From positions 1 to 12,155 of the forward strand of contig JAAZDA010000080.1 in the NCBI GenBank assembly GCA_012512995.1: a DNA stretch of 12,155 bases, read 5' to 3'. Below, piece by piece: positions 5,644 to 12,155 of the stretch. Source of the stretch: Clostridiales bacterium (GTDB lineage Bacteria > Bacillota > Clostridia > Lachnospirales > Lachnospiraceae). Each line of letters opens with the position of its first letter. Position 1 is the first letter of the stretch. The translations under genes and the position numbers were made by a program. A model generated the notes under the pieces. That model made no database searches and was not told the origin of the DNA. It saw only the letters and a list, made by a program, of their open reading frames with translations.

Positions 5644-6501
5644 GTGAAGGAAGAACAAGTTAATAGCTGCAGGTGTTTTGATGATGTGGGGATAACCGAC
5701 AACATCATGTTCAGCACGGTGTTTCAGGAGAACAGCGAACTGTGCAGGAATCTGCTCGAGAGCATACTGGGTTTTGAAATTGAGAAACTGACGTATCTCG
5801 AGAGGGAAAAGGCTGTAAACCCGGTCTATGACGGTAAGGGGATAAGGCTTGATATACTGGCAAGAGCAACTGGTAAGGTATACAACGTCGAGATGCAGAA
5901 CCGGCGCATAGATAATATTCCAAAGCGCAGCAGATTTTACCAGGCGGAGCTGGATGTGATGCTCCTTGGCAAGGGCGAATATTATTCGGAAATACCAGAT
6001 TCATTTGAGATCTTCATTTGTGGGTTTGATCTCTTTGGTGAAGGTCAGTATGTCGAGAGGTTCAAAAAACTCAACCTGAGGAATTACAAAGAACTTGGTG
6101 ATGGTACTGAGAGCATATTCGTAAATACTGCTGGAACTGAAGGAACAATAAATCCGGAATTAAAAGAGTTCATAGATTACATTAATGATCCAAAGATTGT
6201 TGAGAAGCTTGATAATGGGAACTGGATTAAACAGGTCGATGATAAGGTCCGGTTCAAGCGCAGTAATGGAGAATGGAGGCATGGTTATATGATGTTTGAA
6301 TCAATGATGCAGGACAAATACCATGAAGGACTGAAGGAAGGAAAGGCTGAAGGCATGGCTGAAGTAAAGGCTGAAGGCAAGGCTGAAGAGCGAAGTCTCT
6401 TATGCAAGATTTTTAAATTATCTCGTGATGGCCTCAGTTACTCTGATATCGCAAAGCAAGTTGATATACCTGAGAATGAAATCAAGAGCATCCTGGGCTG
6501 A
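5644..6501 (+). CDS. Rpn-family recombination-promoting nuclease (PDDEXK transposase-like)
   Basis: A 285-residue member of the Rpn/PD-(D/E)XK transposase-like nuclease group that is abundant in Clostridia. The N-terminal part matches the family pattern DNIMFSTVFQENSELCRNLL (20-39) with ILGFEIEKL. The nuclease core has D70 (GIRLDILA) and E83-x-Q85 (YNVEMQN), followed by RSRFYQAELD. The C-terminus has a charged four-residue repeat (KAEG/MAEV/KAEG/KAEE, 234-249) and then a short helix-turn-helix-like end (SYSDIAKQVDIPENEI). Members of this group cut DNA and raise RecA-independent recombination. The start is GTG 5644 after AAGGAGGAAGG. No terminal inverted repeats or target duplications were seen around it, so it is a single gene rather than a visible insertion sequence. 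Confidence 0.87.
   Translation: MKEEQVNSCRCFDDVGITDNIMFSTVFQENSELCRNLLESILGFEIEKLTYLEREKAVNPVYDGKGIRLDILARATGKVYNVEMQNRRIDNIPKRSRFYQAELDVMLLGKGEYYSEIPDSFEIFICGFDLFGEGQYVERFKKLNLRNYKELGDGTESIFVNTAGTEGTINPELKEFIDYINDPKIVEKLDNGNWIKQVDDKVRFKRSNGEWRHGYMMFESMMQDKYHEGLKEGKAEGMAEVKAEGKAEERSLLCKIFKLSRDGLSYSDIAKQVDIPENEIKSILG
6343..6390 (+). repeat. Four 12-bp tandem repeats inside the Rpn gene
   Basis: The units AAGGCTGAAGGC (6343), ATGGCTGAAGTA (6355), AAGGCTGAAGGC (6367) and AAGGCTGAAGAG (6379) follow each other without gaps. Units one and three are identical. Each encodes four residues (K/M-A-E-x), so gain or loss of a unit keeps the frame and changes only the length of the charged linker between nuclease core and C-terminal helices. 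Confidence 0.85.
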
Positions 6502-6555
6502 GACCTACCAGATATAGTTTTATCAGTATTTGGACGCTATGATTATGGCTGTTTG

Positions 6556-6608
6556 ATACAAAGTCATTCTTTTCTGCAAGCTGCAAGCAGAAAAGAATGA
6601 CTTTGTAT
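6556..6608. repeat. Perfect 22-bp inverted repeat with 9-base loop
   Basis: The left arm at 6556-6577 (begins ATACAAAGTC, ends TTTTCTGC) is the exact complement of the right arm at 6587-6608, around the loop AAGCTGCAA. It lies between the convergent Rpn and tannase genes. It may stop transcription from both sides, but the stem is AT-rich (7 G/C of 22) and no T run follows on either strand, so it is not a standard intrinsic terminator. A small palindromic mobile repeat is the alternative. Confidence 0.8.
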
Positions 6609-6634
6609 TCAGCCAAGCTTGATTTATACCTCTA

Positions 6635-8110
6635 TTATTTGCAGATGCTGTCTATCCAATCGAACAACTCAGGAAGATCATAATCACCTGCATGAGGTAT
6701 TCCCCACGGATGTGCTATATCTGTGTCAATACCCGCATCTTCAAGTTTGAGAGCAAGTATCTCGGAAATTGCCAGTGATGTGTCCCTGTCGACCGCACCG
6801 TGGCGTATGCGGAAATGTGTTGCCTTAACTGCTATCGGGTCATCTATGTAATACATGGGATTCATAAGTCTGACCTGGTCTTTTTCTGCTATTGCTCCGC
6901 CCACTGTATCATGTTCCTTTGAAAAGGCTGTGAAATGTCTCTGTTTTACATCAGTCGTGCCAAAGAGCTCATTCTCAGCTGTTCCCATACTCACGTTATC
7001 AAATGCCGGTGCTTCTTTCATTCTTGTGCGGAACCTGACATACTCTTTCCAATCGACCGAAACTGCGCGGCCATTTTCCACCCTGAGCCAGTCAGCCACC
7101 TTTGAATCGCTCATAATATCATGACCTGCATCGAGCTCTTTTTGCGCACTTTTCAGCACATTTTCAATAACGTGATTCAGAAATGATCCTGTTCCATCAT
7201 CATCAAGCGTCATGCTCTGACCTTTTTCATCAGACAGATTCAGCATATTCAGGTACCCCGGGAACCTGTTACACAGCTCCACTGACAGTGCCTGCTGCTT
7301 TCTGGTCATCTCTCCATCCACCGGAATGAACTTCGGCGGCTTCATCATCCCACCGTTTCCGTCTACGCCTGGTCTCTTACCAAGAACCGGGTGATCTGAC
7401 GGCTCTCCTTCAAGAGGTTCTGCTATTATCGCTCTGTGATAATCATTAAGTCCACAGAACTCCCATTCATATGCCACATCAGCATGATCAAGATTTGTTA
7501 TCGGACAATAGCATGAAGATGCGAATACATCATCTCTTTCATCAGCGGCGCCTATTTCTTTCAGATAAGGCTCATAATCAGGGTGATTTCCTGTTGTTCC
7601 GAGAAGCGAAGACATTGCTCCTCCGGCGCTTGTTCCGTTAGTTATTATCCTGTCTGTGTTCCCTGGAATAAGTTCTTTATTATGGCGAAGAAATCTGACA
7701 GCAGCCTTGAGATCCACGATTCCTGCCGGCGCAACACCAACATTTTCACCCTCAGCATTCCTGTTGCCACGTCCTCTTGCTCCGGCAGAAACCACTACAT
7801 ATCCATTGAGCAATGCATAGAATGAAGCATTTGTTTTGCCCATGAAATTCTTACCCGGCGCTTCCTCAGGTCCTGGCATATAACCTCCGATAGTGTTGGG
7901 CATAAATATCGGAGCACTGTGCAGATCATAACCGTTTATACTGCCGCCCTGATAAAAAATCTCCGGCACATAGATGGAAAGTCTTTCAAGATCCGGCACC
8001 TTGGGAGATTCGCAGTATGGGATGTGCTCAAAAGTGCGGCATACCACTGTTCTGCCCTCTTCTGTTATCTTCTGCACTTCAAAATCTGTTTCATTAAACT
8101 TAAGACTCAT
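6635..8110 (-). CDS. Subtype B tannase (alpha/beta-hydrolase)
   Basis: A 491-residue esterase of the bacterial subtype B tannase group, which releases gallate from gallotannins and simple gallate esters. Counting from the chosen start, the nucleophile is Ser161 in NGTSAGGAMSSLLG. Asp441 in RHGAVDRDTS and His473 in GIPHAGDYD complete the triad. YEPYLKEIGAADERDDVF and SCYCPITNLDHADVAYEWEF are typical tannase stretches. Asp441, His473, Lys365, Glu379 and Asp443 lie at one constant offset (22) from the catalytic and galloyl-binding residues I remember for L. plantarum tannase. No signal peptide is visible, so it is probably cytoplasmic. The start is ATG 8110 with GGAG six bases upstream; an in-frame TTG at 8122 lies next to that site and is rejected. 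It follows the symporter gene by 108 bases. Confidence 0.85.
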   Translation of the reverse strand: MSLKFNETDFEVQKITEEGRTVVCRTFEHIPYCESPKVPDLERLSIYVPEIFYQGGSINGYDLHSAPIFMPNTIGGYMPGPEEAPGKNFMGKTNASFYALLNGYVVVSAGARGRGNRNAEGENVGVAPAGIVDLKAAVRFLRHNKELIPGNTDRIITNGTSAGGAMSSLLGTTGNHPDYEPYLKEIGAADERDDVFASSCYCPITNLDHADVAYEWEFCGLNDYHRAIIAEPLEGEPSDHPVLGKRPGVDGNGGMMKPPKFIPVDGEMTRKQQALSVELCNRFPGYLNMLNLSDEKGQSMTLDDDGTGSFLNHVIENVLKSAQKELDAGHDIMSDSKVADWLRVENGRAVSVDWKEYVRFRTRMKEAPAFDNVSMGTAENELFGTTDVKQRHFTAFSKEHDTVGGAIAEKDQVRLMNPMYYIDDPIAVKATHFRIRHGAVDRDTSLAISEILALKLEDAGIDTDIAHPWGIPHAGDYDLPELFDWIDSICK

Positions 8111-8137
8111 ATTCTTCTCCAATGTTCCAATTATATG

Positions 8138-8198
8138 TTAACGCGCATGCCGGCTGGCCAAACAAAAATCAAATGTGCCGGCACAACATACGCGTATG
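8138..8198. promoter_or_regulatory. Palindrome-rich spacer between symporter and tannase genes
   Basis: The gap holds a 12-bp perfect palindrome CATACGCGTATG (8187-8198) and a 10-bp one, GTGCCGGCAC (8175-8184). TGCCGGC (8148-8154) can pair with GCCGGCA (8177-8183) to form a stem across the spacer. A TATAAT on the minus strand (8130-8135) would start transcription too near the tannase ribosome binding site to be a good promoter. The spacer may hold an RNA hairpin that sets the relative expression of the two genes. Confidence 0.4.
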
Positions 8199-8218
8199 CA
8201 AACTGCGGATTATTTACT

Positions 8219-9586
8219 TCATTTTGCTGTTTTTTCTCCAAGTGACGCACGGATTTCAGGAAGATACTTCTCAACATCCATTAACAGTATGCAGAAGAAC
8301 AGTGCGACGCTGATGATGAGTCCGAGCCATGAGAAATCAAATACTATTGCGCTCTTAACAGCATCTGTCTGAACAGCAGCAGCTCCGTTGTATCCGGCAA
8401 GACCGATGATCCAGCCTGTGATTGCTGAGCCAAAACCTATACCGACCTTTGAACCAACTGACTGAGATGCACTCATAAGGCCTTCTGAGCGGATACCTGT
8501 TTTCCATTCACCGTAATCACATTCATCAGCTATCAGTGCATAGATTCCAGCAAATATCGGACCTGCGCCGATAGAGCGAAGGATTGTTCCCGCGAGCAGC
8601 AGAGCGTAGCTTGTTCCGGCAAAACCAAGTACTGCAAAACCTGCGACAAGGCAGCCTGTGCCGATGAGCATAAAATTGCGCTTTGAAAACTTGTTAGCGA
8701 ACCAGGGCATAAAGAACAGAATAATGATTCCGGGAAGCTGTCCGATACTCATGAGCTGTGTCATGAATATAGGCTCGCCCAGCACTACATTGCAATAAAA
8801 GATCTGTGAAGCGATCGCATTTGCATTCATAAGAAGAGTCAGCGCACCTACGCCGATGCAGAGCCAGAAATAACGGTTCTTAAGAACTGCAGGAATCTGC
8901 TGCTTAAGAGGAAGTATATCCTTCTTCTCTACGCCATCATCAGTCATTCCGACGACTTCTTTGATCGTAAGTCCGGGAATAAGGATGAGAACGCAGGCAA
9001 TGATCCCAAGCACAATTCCGGTCACTGTCCAGCCAAACTTGATCGTGAGTCCTGTAATTGCAGTACCTACAACAAGTCCCGCGAGGTTATTACAGATAGA
9101 ACTGACAACAGATGTTGTGTTGCGATCCATGGGATTTCTTGTCATTCTTGCAAGAAGAGCTGCGTGTGCAATACCGAAGATCGTGTATGCTACACAGTTA
9201 AGGAAGATGTATGTGAGATAGGCATATACCATCTTTCCTGCTTCTGACCAGCCGGACGGCACGCTTAGGATCAGCACTATACCTATTCCGATGAGCGGCG
9301 CCGAAAGAATGAGCCACGGTCTCGCTTTCCCGAGCTTCGTATTTGTTTTGTCTACTATCGAGCCCATCGCGATATCTGTCACACCATCGAGCAGACGGCA
9401 TACCACGAACATTGTGCCGATCGCTATTGCATTCAGCATTGCTGTGTCGGTGTAATACGACAGCAGGAACGATGCGAGCAGCGTGCTCATGACATTTCCG
9501 CCTGCGGCTCCCGAGCCGTAACATATCTTCTTCCACATCGGAGTCTTCCGCGACTCCTTCTCAATTACTGCATTTGTGTTACTCAT
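8219..9586 (-). CDS. GPH-family (MelB-like) cation symporter
   Basis: A 455-residue membrane transporter with about 12 helices. The glycoside-pentoside-hexuronide:cation symporter pattern is clear: CRLLDGVTDIAMGSIVDKTNTKLGKARPW (63-91) has the two acidic residues Asp67 and Asp71 at the positions of the MelB cation site, and ADECDYGEWKTGIRSEG is the conserved loop between the last helices. It would import a sugar or glycoside with a cation. ATG 9586 is preceded by AAGGAGG five bases upstream; the 22 residues before it in frame are not part of the family. Lying between an AraC regulator and a tannase, it may bring in galloylated glycosides or the sugar part of tannins. The substrate is inferred from context only. 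Confidence 0.88.
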   Translation of the reverse strand: MSNTNAVIEKESRKTPMWKKICYGSGAAGGNVMSTLLASFLLSYYTDTAMLNAIAIGTMFVVCRLLDGVTDIAMGSIVDKTNTKLGKARPWLILSAPLIGIGIVLILSVPSGWSEAGKMVYAYLTYIFLNCVAYTIFGIAHAALLARMTRNPMDRNTTSVVSSICNNLAGLVVGTAITGLTIKFGWTVTGIVLGIIACVLILIPGLTIKEVVGMTDDGVEKKDILPLKQQIPAVLKNRYFWLCIGVGALTLLMNANAIASQIFYCNVVLGEPIFMTQLMSIGQLPGIIILFFMPWFANKFSKRNFMLIGTGCLVAGFAVLGFAGTSYALLLAGTILRSIGAGPIFAGIYALIADECDYGEWKTGIRSEGLMSASQSVGSKVGIGFGSAITGWIIGLAGYNGAAAVQTDAVKSAIVFDFSWLGLIISVALFFCILLMDVEKYLPEIRASLGEKTAK

Positions 9587-9616
9587 ATGACCCTCCTTGT
9601 CAAAACATGTGAACCT

Positions 9617-9644
9617 GCTGTCTGCACTTAATAATGCAGCTGTC
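9617..9644. promoter_or_regulatory. Direct repeat and dyad upstream of the symporter, candidate AraC site
   Basis: GCTGTC occurs at 9617-9622 and again at 9639-9644 in the same orientation, 22 bp apart, close to two helical turns. Between them CTGCA (9622-9626) and TGCAG (9635-9639) form a dyad. Direct half-sites two turns apart are the usual layout of AraC-family operators. The place, about 30-60 bases before the symporter start, fits control by the AraC gene just upstream. Confidence 0.35.
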
Positions 9645-9742
9645 AAAAGCATCCTTTTGTCATTGCGGAACTTTCAATCCTTAATATCATCATATGTTTT
9701 GCCAGCATAAAGTTCTTTACATGGATTAGCGCAAAAATTACG

Positions 9743-10654
9743 TTAAATTGCACCCTGCGCCTTTTTCCGGAACTTAAGCGGCGTAATTCCATAGTATTTG
9801 CCGAATGCATTTATCAGTGAGCGTGAGTCCGGGAAGCCGCAATCCAGTGCGATCTCTGTCACTGTGTGGTCTGTCTCTACGAGCTGTGTGCGTGCGGTCC
9901 CAAGGCGATATCTACACACAAATTCCATAAAGGAAAAACCCGTGTTGCGGCGGAAAAATCTTGCGAAGTATTCCTTTGTAAAATAAAAGCGTTTAGCGAC
10001 CTGTGCCTGTGTGATCTCTTCAGAATAATGTGCTGATACATATTCGATAACACCGCGCAGGCGCTCAAGATTCTTTTCGCTGTTAATTGGGAGGACCGTC
10101 TCTTTGCGGACAAGTCTTGATAGGCACAGATGATAGAGTAATTCGTATATCAGACTCATAAGATGCATCGCTATGTAAAGCGAATCTCCGGCTCTGTCAT
10201 CTGTCGGATGCCTGCCCAGCTCAGTCATTATCGAAGTCTCTGTCTCTTTCTGTTTCTCTGTTTCAGAAAGACTCTCCGACAGAAAATACATTTCATTGAG
10301 ACCCGGAACGTATTCCTCCATGAAACTTCTGTCAATCAGAAGAACTATTGCCACAGTGTGCGGGTCTGACGCTTGTTTTGCATCTTCCATGTCAGGTAAC
10401 ACCTTGTGTATGCTCTCCGAGTTGACTATAAACAAAGAGCCCGGTGCCGCCTCGTGTTGCTGCCCATCTATATAATGGATCGCGTGACCACTGAGCGTGT
10501 AGACGATTTCATATTCCGGGTGCCAGTGTTCAAGTATCGACCTATCCTCATCGCGTTCCCTGTCAGATCCTGCTGACACGACCTTGTTAATTCGGAACGG
10601 GAGGTTCTCAGGGAGTTCTACTATCTGGTAGCGCAGGTCTTCATTGCTTGCCAT
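9743..10654 (-). CDS. AraC-family regulator with N-terminal cupin
   Basis: A 303-residue transcriptional regulator. Residues about 40-90 form a cupin effector domain (EHWHPEYEIVYTLSGHAIHY, then PGSLFIVNSESIHKV). Residues about 195-300 hold two AraC-type helix-turn-helices (ITQAQVAKRFYFTKEYFARF and HTVTEIALDCGFPDSRSLIN), ending with the family tail FGKYYGITPLKFR. The start is ATG 10654 with GAGGAGG nine bases upstream, inside the end of lpdD, so the genes overlap by 14 bases and are likely translationally coupled. A start further upstream (to 10744) would add 30 residues that lie on lpdD coding sequence and is rejected. It most likely senses a sugar or aromatic ligand and controls the symporter and tannase genes downstream; this is inferred from position. 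Confidence 0.88.
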   Translation of the reverse strand: MASNEDLRYQIVELPENLPFRINKVVSAGSDRERDEDRSILEHWHPEYEIVYTLSGHAIHYIDGQQHEAAPGSLFIVNSESIHKVLPDMEDAKQASDPHTVAIVLLIDRSFMEEYVPGLNEMYFLSESLSETEKQKETETSIMTELGRHPTDDRAGDSLYIAMHLMSLIYELLYHLCLSRLVRKETVLPINSEKNLERLRGVIEYVSAHYSEEITQAQVAKRFYFTKEYFARFFRRNTGFSFMEFVCRYRLGTARTQLVETDHTVTEIALDCGFPDSRSLINAFGKYYGITPLKFRKKAQGAI

Positions 10655-10970
10655 AGCCGTCCGCCTCCTCGATGATTTCAGAGATCTCTTTATCTGTGAT
10701 TCCGTCTTTATGAAATCCACCTGTGCAGACAACCGTGCAGCCATGCTTTATACAGGCTTTTTCCGCAATCCTTCTGACAATCTCTTCGTCCCTGTGACCC
10801 GCCAGATTGATGACCGATGATGTGCAGCTCATGCTGCCATCGCCTGAAAGGGAAGGTCTTGGCACTGCTATTGCGGCAGAGCCTATATGCGGTCTTTCAC
10901 CACCGCTCACAGTGATGCAAAGATCATCTCCCACCCATGTAGATTCAATGTTCAAGTGTTTTGTTATCAT
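10641..10970 (-). CDS. LpdD-like protein (UbiD-type/gallate decarboxylase accessory subunit)
   Basis: A 109-residue protein of the LpdD-like family, sometimes described as a prenylated-flavin chaperone domain. Recognisable stretches are VSGGERPHIGSAAIAVPRPS (21-40), NLAGHRDEEIVRRIAEKA (55-72) and TGGFHKDGITDKEISEI (83-99), in the family's order and at usual length. In gallate decarboxylase systems LpdD accompanies the catalytic LpdC and the flavin prenyltransferase LpdB. Neither of those is in this window. Gallate decarboxylation is the step after tannase, so the context supports the call. The ATG at 10968-10970 is the first possible ATG after an in-frame TGA four codons before it, yet no clear ribosome binding site or promoter precedes it, which is odd. 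Confidence 0.72.
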   Translation of the reverse strand: MITKHLNIESTWVGDDLCITVSGGERPHIGSAAIAVPRPSLSGDGSMSCTSSVINLAGHRDEEIVRRIAEKACIKHGCTVVCTGGFHKDGITDKEISEIIEEADGYGKQ

Positions 10971-11622
10971 GCTGCTAAGTCAATATCATTGCTCGCTCGA
11001 CAGACTTTATGCTCTGCGCCGCTGTGATGAGAATGTCCTCAGGATCGGTACCCTTCCTTTTCAGGCGCAATATGGTATTGCTGAGATATTCAGGAATTTC
11101 ATACAGAAAAATCCTGACATACAGCTCATTCAGGAAGAAGTCGAAGATGAGAAACTCACGTCAGGTCTTCATAACGGGAAATACGATCTGATAATTGCAA
11201 GATCATCAATGCTTGATAAAAACTCAACTCAAAGAGGCGTCATCTGCATAGACAGGCTTGTCGCCGTTCTGCCATCAGACCATAGTCTGAGCAGAAGAAA
11301 ATCCCTGTCGCTTTCGGACATTTCCGGAGAGGGATTTGTTTTGATGAATCCCTACACATCGGTATACAGCGTATGCATTGATGAGTTTAAAAAAGCCGGG
11401 ATCCGCCCCAATATAATCGGGACCGCCCGGCCGGAATCAATCTTAAGTTCAGTTTCACTTGGCAACTGCATAAGCCTGCTGCCGCTAAGCAGCTTCGAAA
11501 TATTCAGACTCAACGGTGTCAAAACTATTCCTCTGTCGCCGGATGTCCAGCTGCCGATCGTTGTGATTGGCAAGAAAGGTGCAAAATCACGCGCTGTGAC
11601 AGCATTCGTTAAGACGCTGTAG
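10969..11622 (+). pseudogene. LysR-type regulator lacking its DNA-binding domain
   Basis: The translation from 10969 (217 residues) begins in the linker helix of a LysR-type regulator and then gives a full effector-binding domain: ENVLRIGTLPFQAQYGIAEI, GKYDLIIARSS, RLVAVLPSDHSLSRRKSLSL, GEGFVLMNPYTSVYSVC and LGNCISLLPLSSFEIF. Intact members have about 290-300 residues with a winged HTH in the first 65, so roughly 75-80 residues are missing. The frame stays open further upstream (to 10807 and beyond), but that part is antisense to lpdD and does not resemble an HTH. No ribosome binding site precedes the ATG at 10969. It is probably a 5'-deleted remnant of the LysR regulator that often accompanies gallate or tannin genes. 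A stand-alone effector-binding protein is possible but less likely. Confidence 0.75.
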
Positions 11623-11630
11623 GCGTTGCA

Positions 11631-12155
11631 TCAGGATAAATCAAACAAATCTTTTATCGTCAACAATCTGGCTGAATCTTTCCTGGCTCTTTCCATGAAA
11701 GGTTTTGTATATCCCGATTTGCTGAAAAAGAAATAGTATTTATCCCGTACATCAAAAGCTGACGCGGCCGTAAGAAGGTCATCGTATTCTTCCATCGGCA
11801 TCGGCTTGTTTCTGAATTTGCATTCGCAGAAAATTGCGGAAGTTCTATCTTTACTGAGTGCAAGGATATCAACATCATCCTGAGCTTTGATAACAGGATT
11901 GTTTCCCCACCACTTTCCCATGACAGATGGCACAAATGGAAGTCTGCCTTTACCTGCCATAATTGTAAGATACTGTCTGCATATATCCTCAAAGACAGGC
12001 CCCATATATTCATTTATATCAGTCATTATTTCTTCACTGGCCCTGTAATCTCCGAGCATACTGTAATAGCTCCTGTTTGCAAAAACATATCTGTACCAAA
12101 ACTTATAATAATTATCCGTTATCTCATAAATTCCCTTTTTACTGTCCTTCTTTTC
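11631..12155 (-). CDS. AAA ATPase with DUF234 tail, C-terminal part
   Basis: The frame is open to the right edge, so only the last 174 residues are visible; the start and ATPase domain lie beyond 12155. The visible part begins with GIYEITDNYYKFWYRYVFAN, the typical entry to the DUF234 region that follows the ATPase core in the archaeal-type AAA family. A PD-(D/E)XK-like core follows: DDVDILAL, then AIFCECKFRNKPM with the E-x-K pair, and FFSKSGYTKPF. Such proteins have an N-terminal P-loop ATPase of the STAND/archaeal type and a nuclease-like tail; their role is poorly known. The methionine at 12059 is internal, not a start. The stop lies nine bases from the convergent LysR remnant. Confidence 0.85.
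   Translation of the reverse strand, partial: EKKDSKKGIYEITDNYYKFWYRYVFANRSYYSMLGDYRASEEIMTDINEYMGPVFEDICRQYLTIMAGKGRLPFVPSVMGKWWGNNPVIKAQDDVDILALSKDRTSAIFCECKFRNKPMPMEEYDDLLTAASAFDVRDKYYFFFSKSGYTKPFMERARKDSARLLTIKDLFDLS

Noticed and set aside
5644..6501. Rpn gene as part of a complete insertion sequence
   Set aside because: No terminal inverted repeats or target-site duplications were found around it; the 22-bp palindrome at 6556 lies on one side only.
8111..8122. TTG start four codons upstream for the tannase
   Set aside because: The GGAG that would serve ATG 8110 is inside that extension, and no good ribosome binding site precedes the TTG.
9198..9536. Minus-strand open frame inside the symporter gene
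   Set aside because: It is a shifted-frame shadow of the symporter, with Arg/His-rich sequence resembling no known family.
10807..10968. In-frame N-terminal extension of the LysR reading frame
   Set aside because: It is entirely antisense to the well-supported lpdD gene, has no HTH-like sequence and no ribosome binding site; the open frame is a by-product of lpdD codon use.

Overview
The window looks like chromosomal DNA of a Clostridia-type Firmicute, most probably a Lachnospiraceae-like gut or rumen anaerobe. This rests on strong AGGAGG-type ribosome binding sites, TTGAAA/TATAAT-type promoters, GTG and TTG starts, and the gene families present: an Rpn/PDDEXK transposase-like nuclease with a KAEG repeat tail, a GPH symporter, an AraC regulator with a cupin domain, an LpdD-like protein and a DUF234 ATPase. 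The genus cannot be fixed from the sequence. No rRNA, tRNA, CRISPR array or complete insertion sequence was seen, and no gene-free stretch exceeds about 230 bases.

Layout, left half. The left edge holds the N-terminal part of a divergent TrmD-like tRNA methyltransferase (minus strand, TTG start), preceded by a Nudix hydrolase on the same strand. A divergent intergenic region with a 29-bp dyad separates these from a MarR-type regulator followed by a TauE/SafE permease (plus). An HD-domain phosphohydrolase (minus) comes next, then a two-gene unit (minus) of a Y-family DNA polymerase and a small conserved protein. Divergent from the polymerase is an HTH/S24 LexA-like self-cleaving repressor (plus). 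Their shared promoter region carries good promoters in both directions and five CATAC/GTATG half-sites, so the three genes look like a self-contained damage-inducible translesion module.

Layout, right half. An Rpn-family nuclease (plus) is followed by a perfect 22-bp inverted repeat. A minus-strand group follows, read in transcription order as an LpdD-like protein (gallate decarboxylase accessory), an AraC regulator, a GPH sugar-type symporter and a subtype B tannase. Together these suggest uptake and hydrolysis of galloyl esters and handling of the gallate released. The tannase keeps the catalytic Ser/Asp/His and, by fixed-offset comparison with the remembered L. plantarum enzyme, also its galloyl-binding Lys/Glu/Asp. 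Head to head with lpdD is a LysR-type gene that has lost its DNA-binding domain. The right edge is the C-terminal part of an AAA ATPase with a DUF234 nuclease-like tail.

The items most worth a second look are the decapitated LysR gene beside an lpdD lacking its usual partners, the repressor/polymerase module with its repeated half-sites, the MarR-type dyad, the long perfect hairpin, and the out-of-context TrmD homologue.
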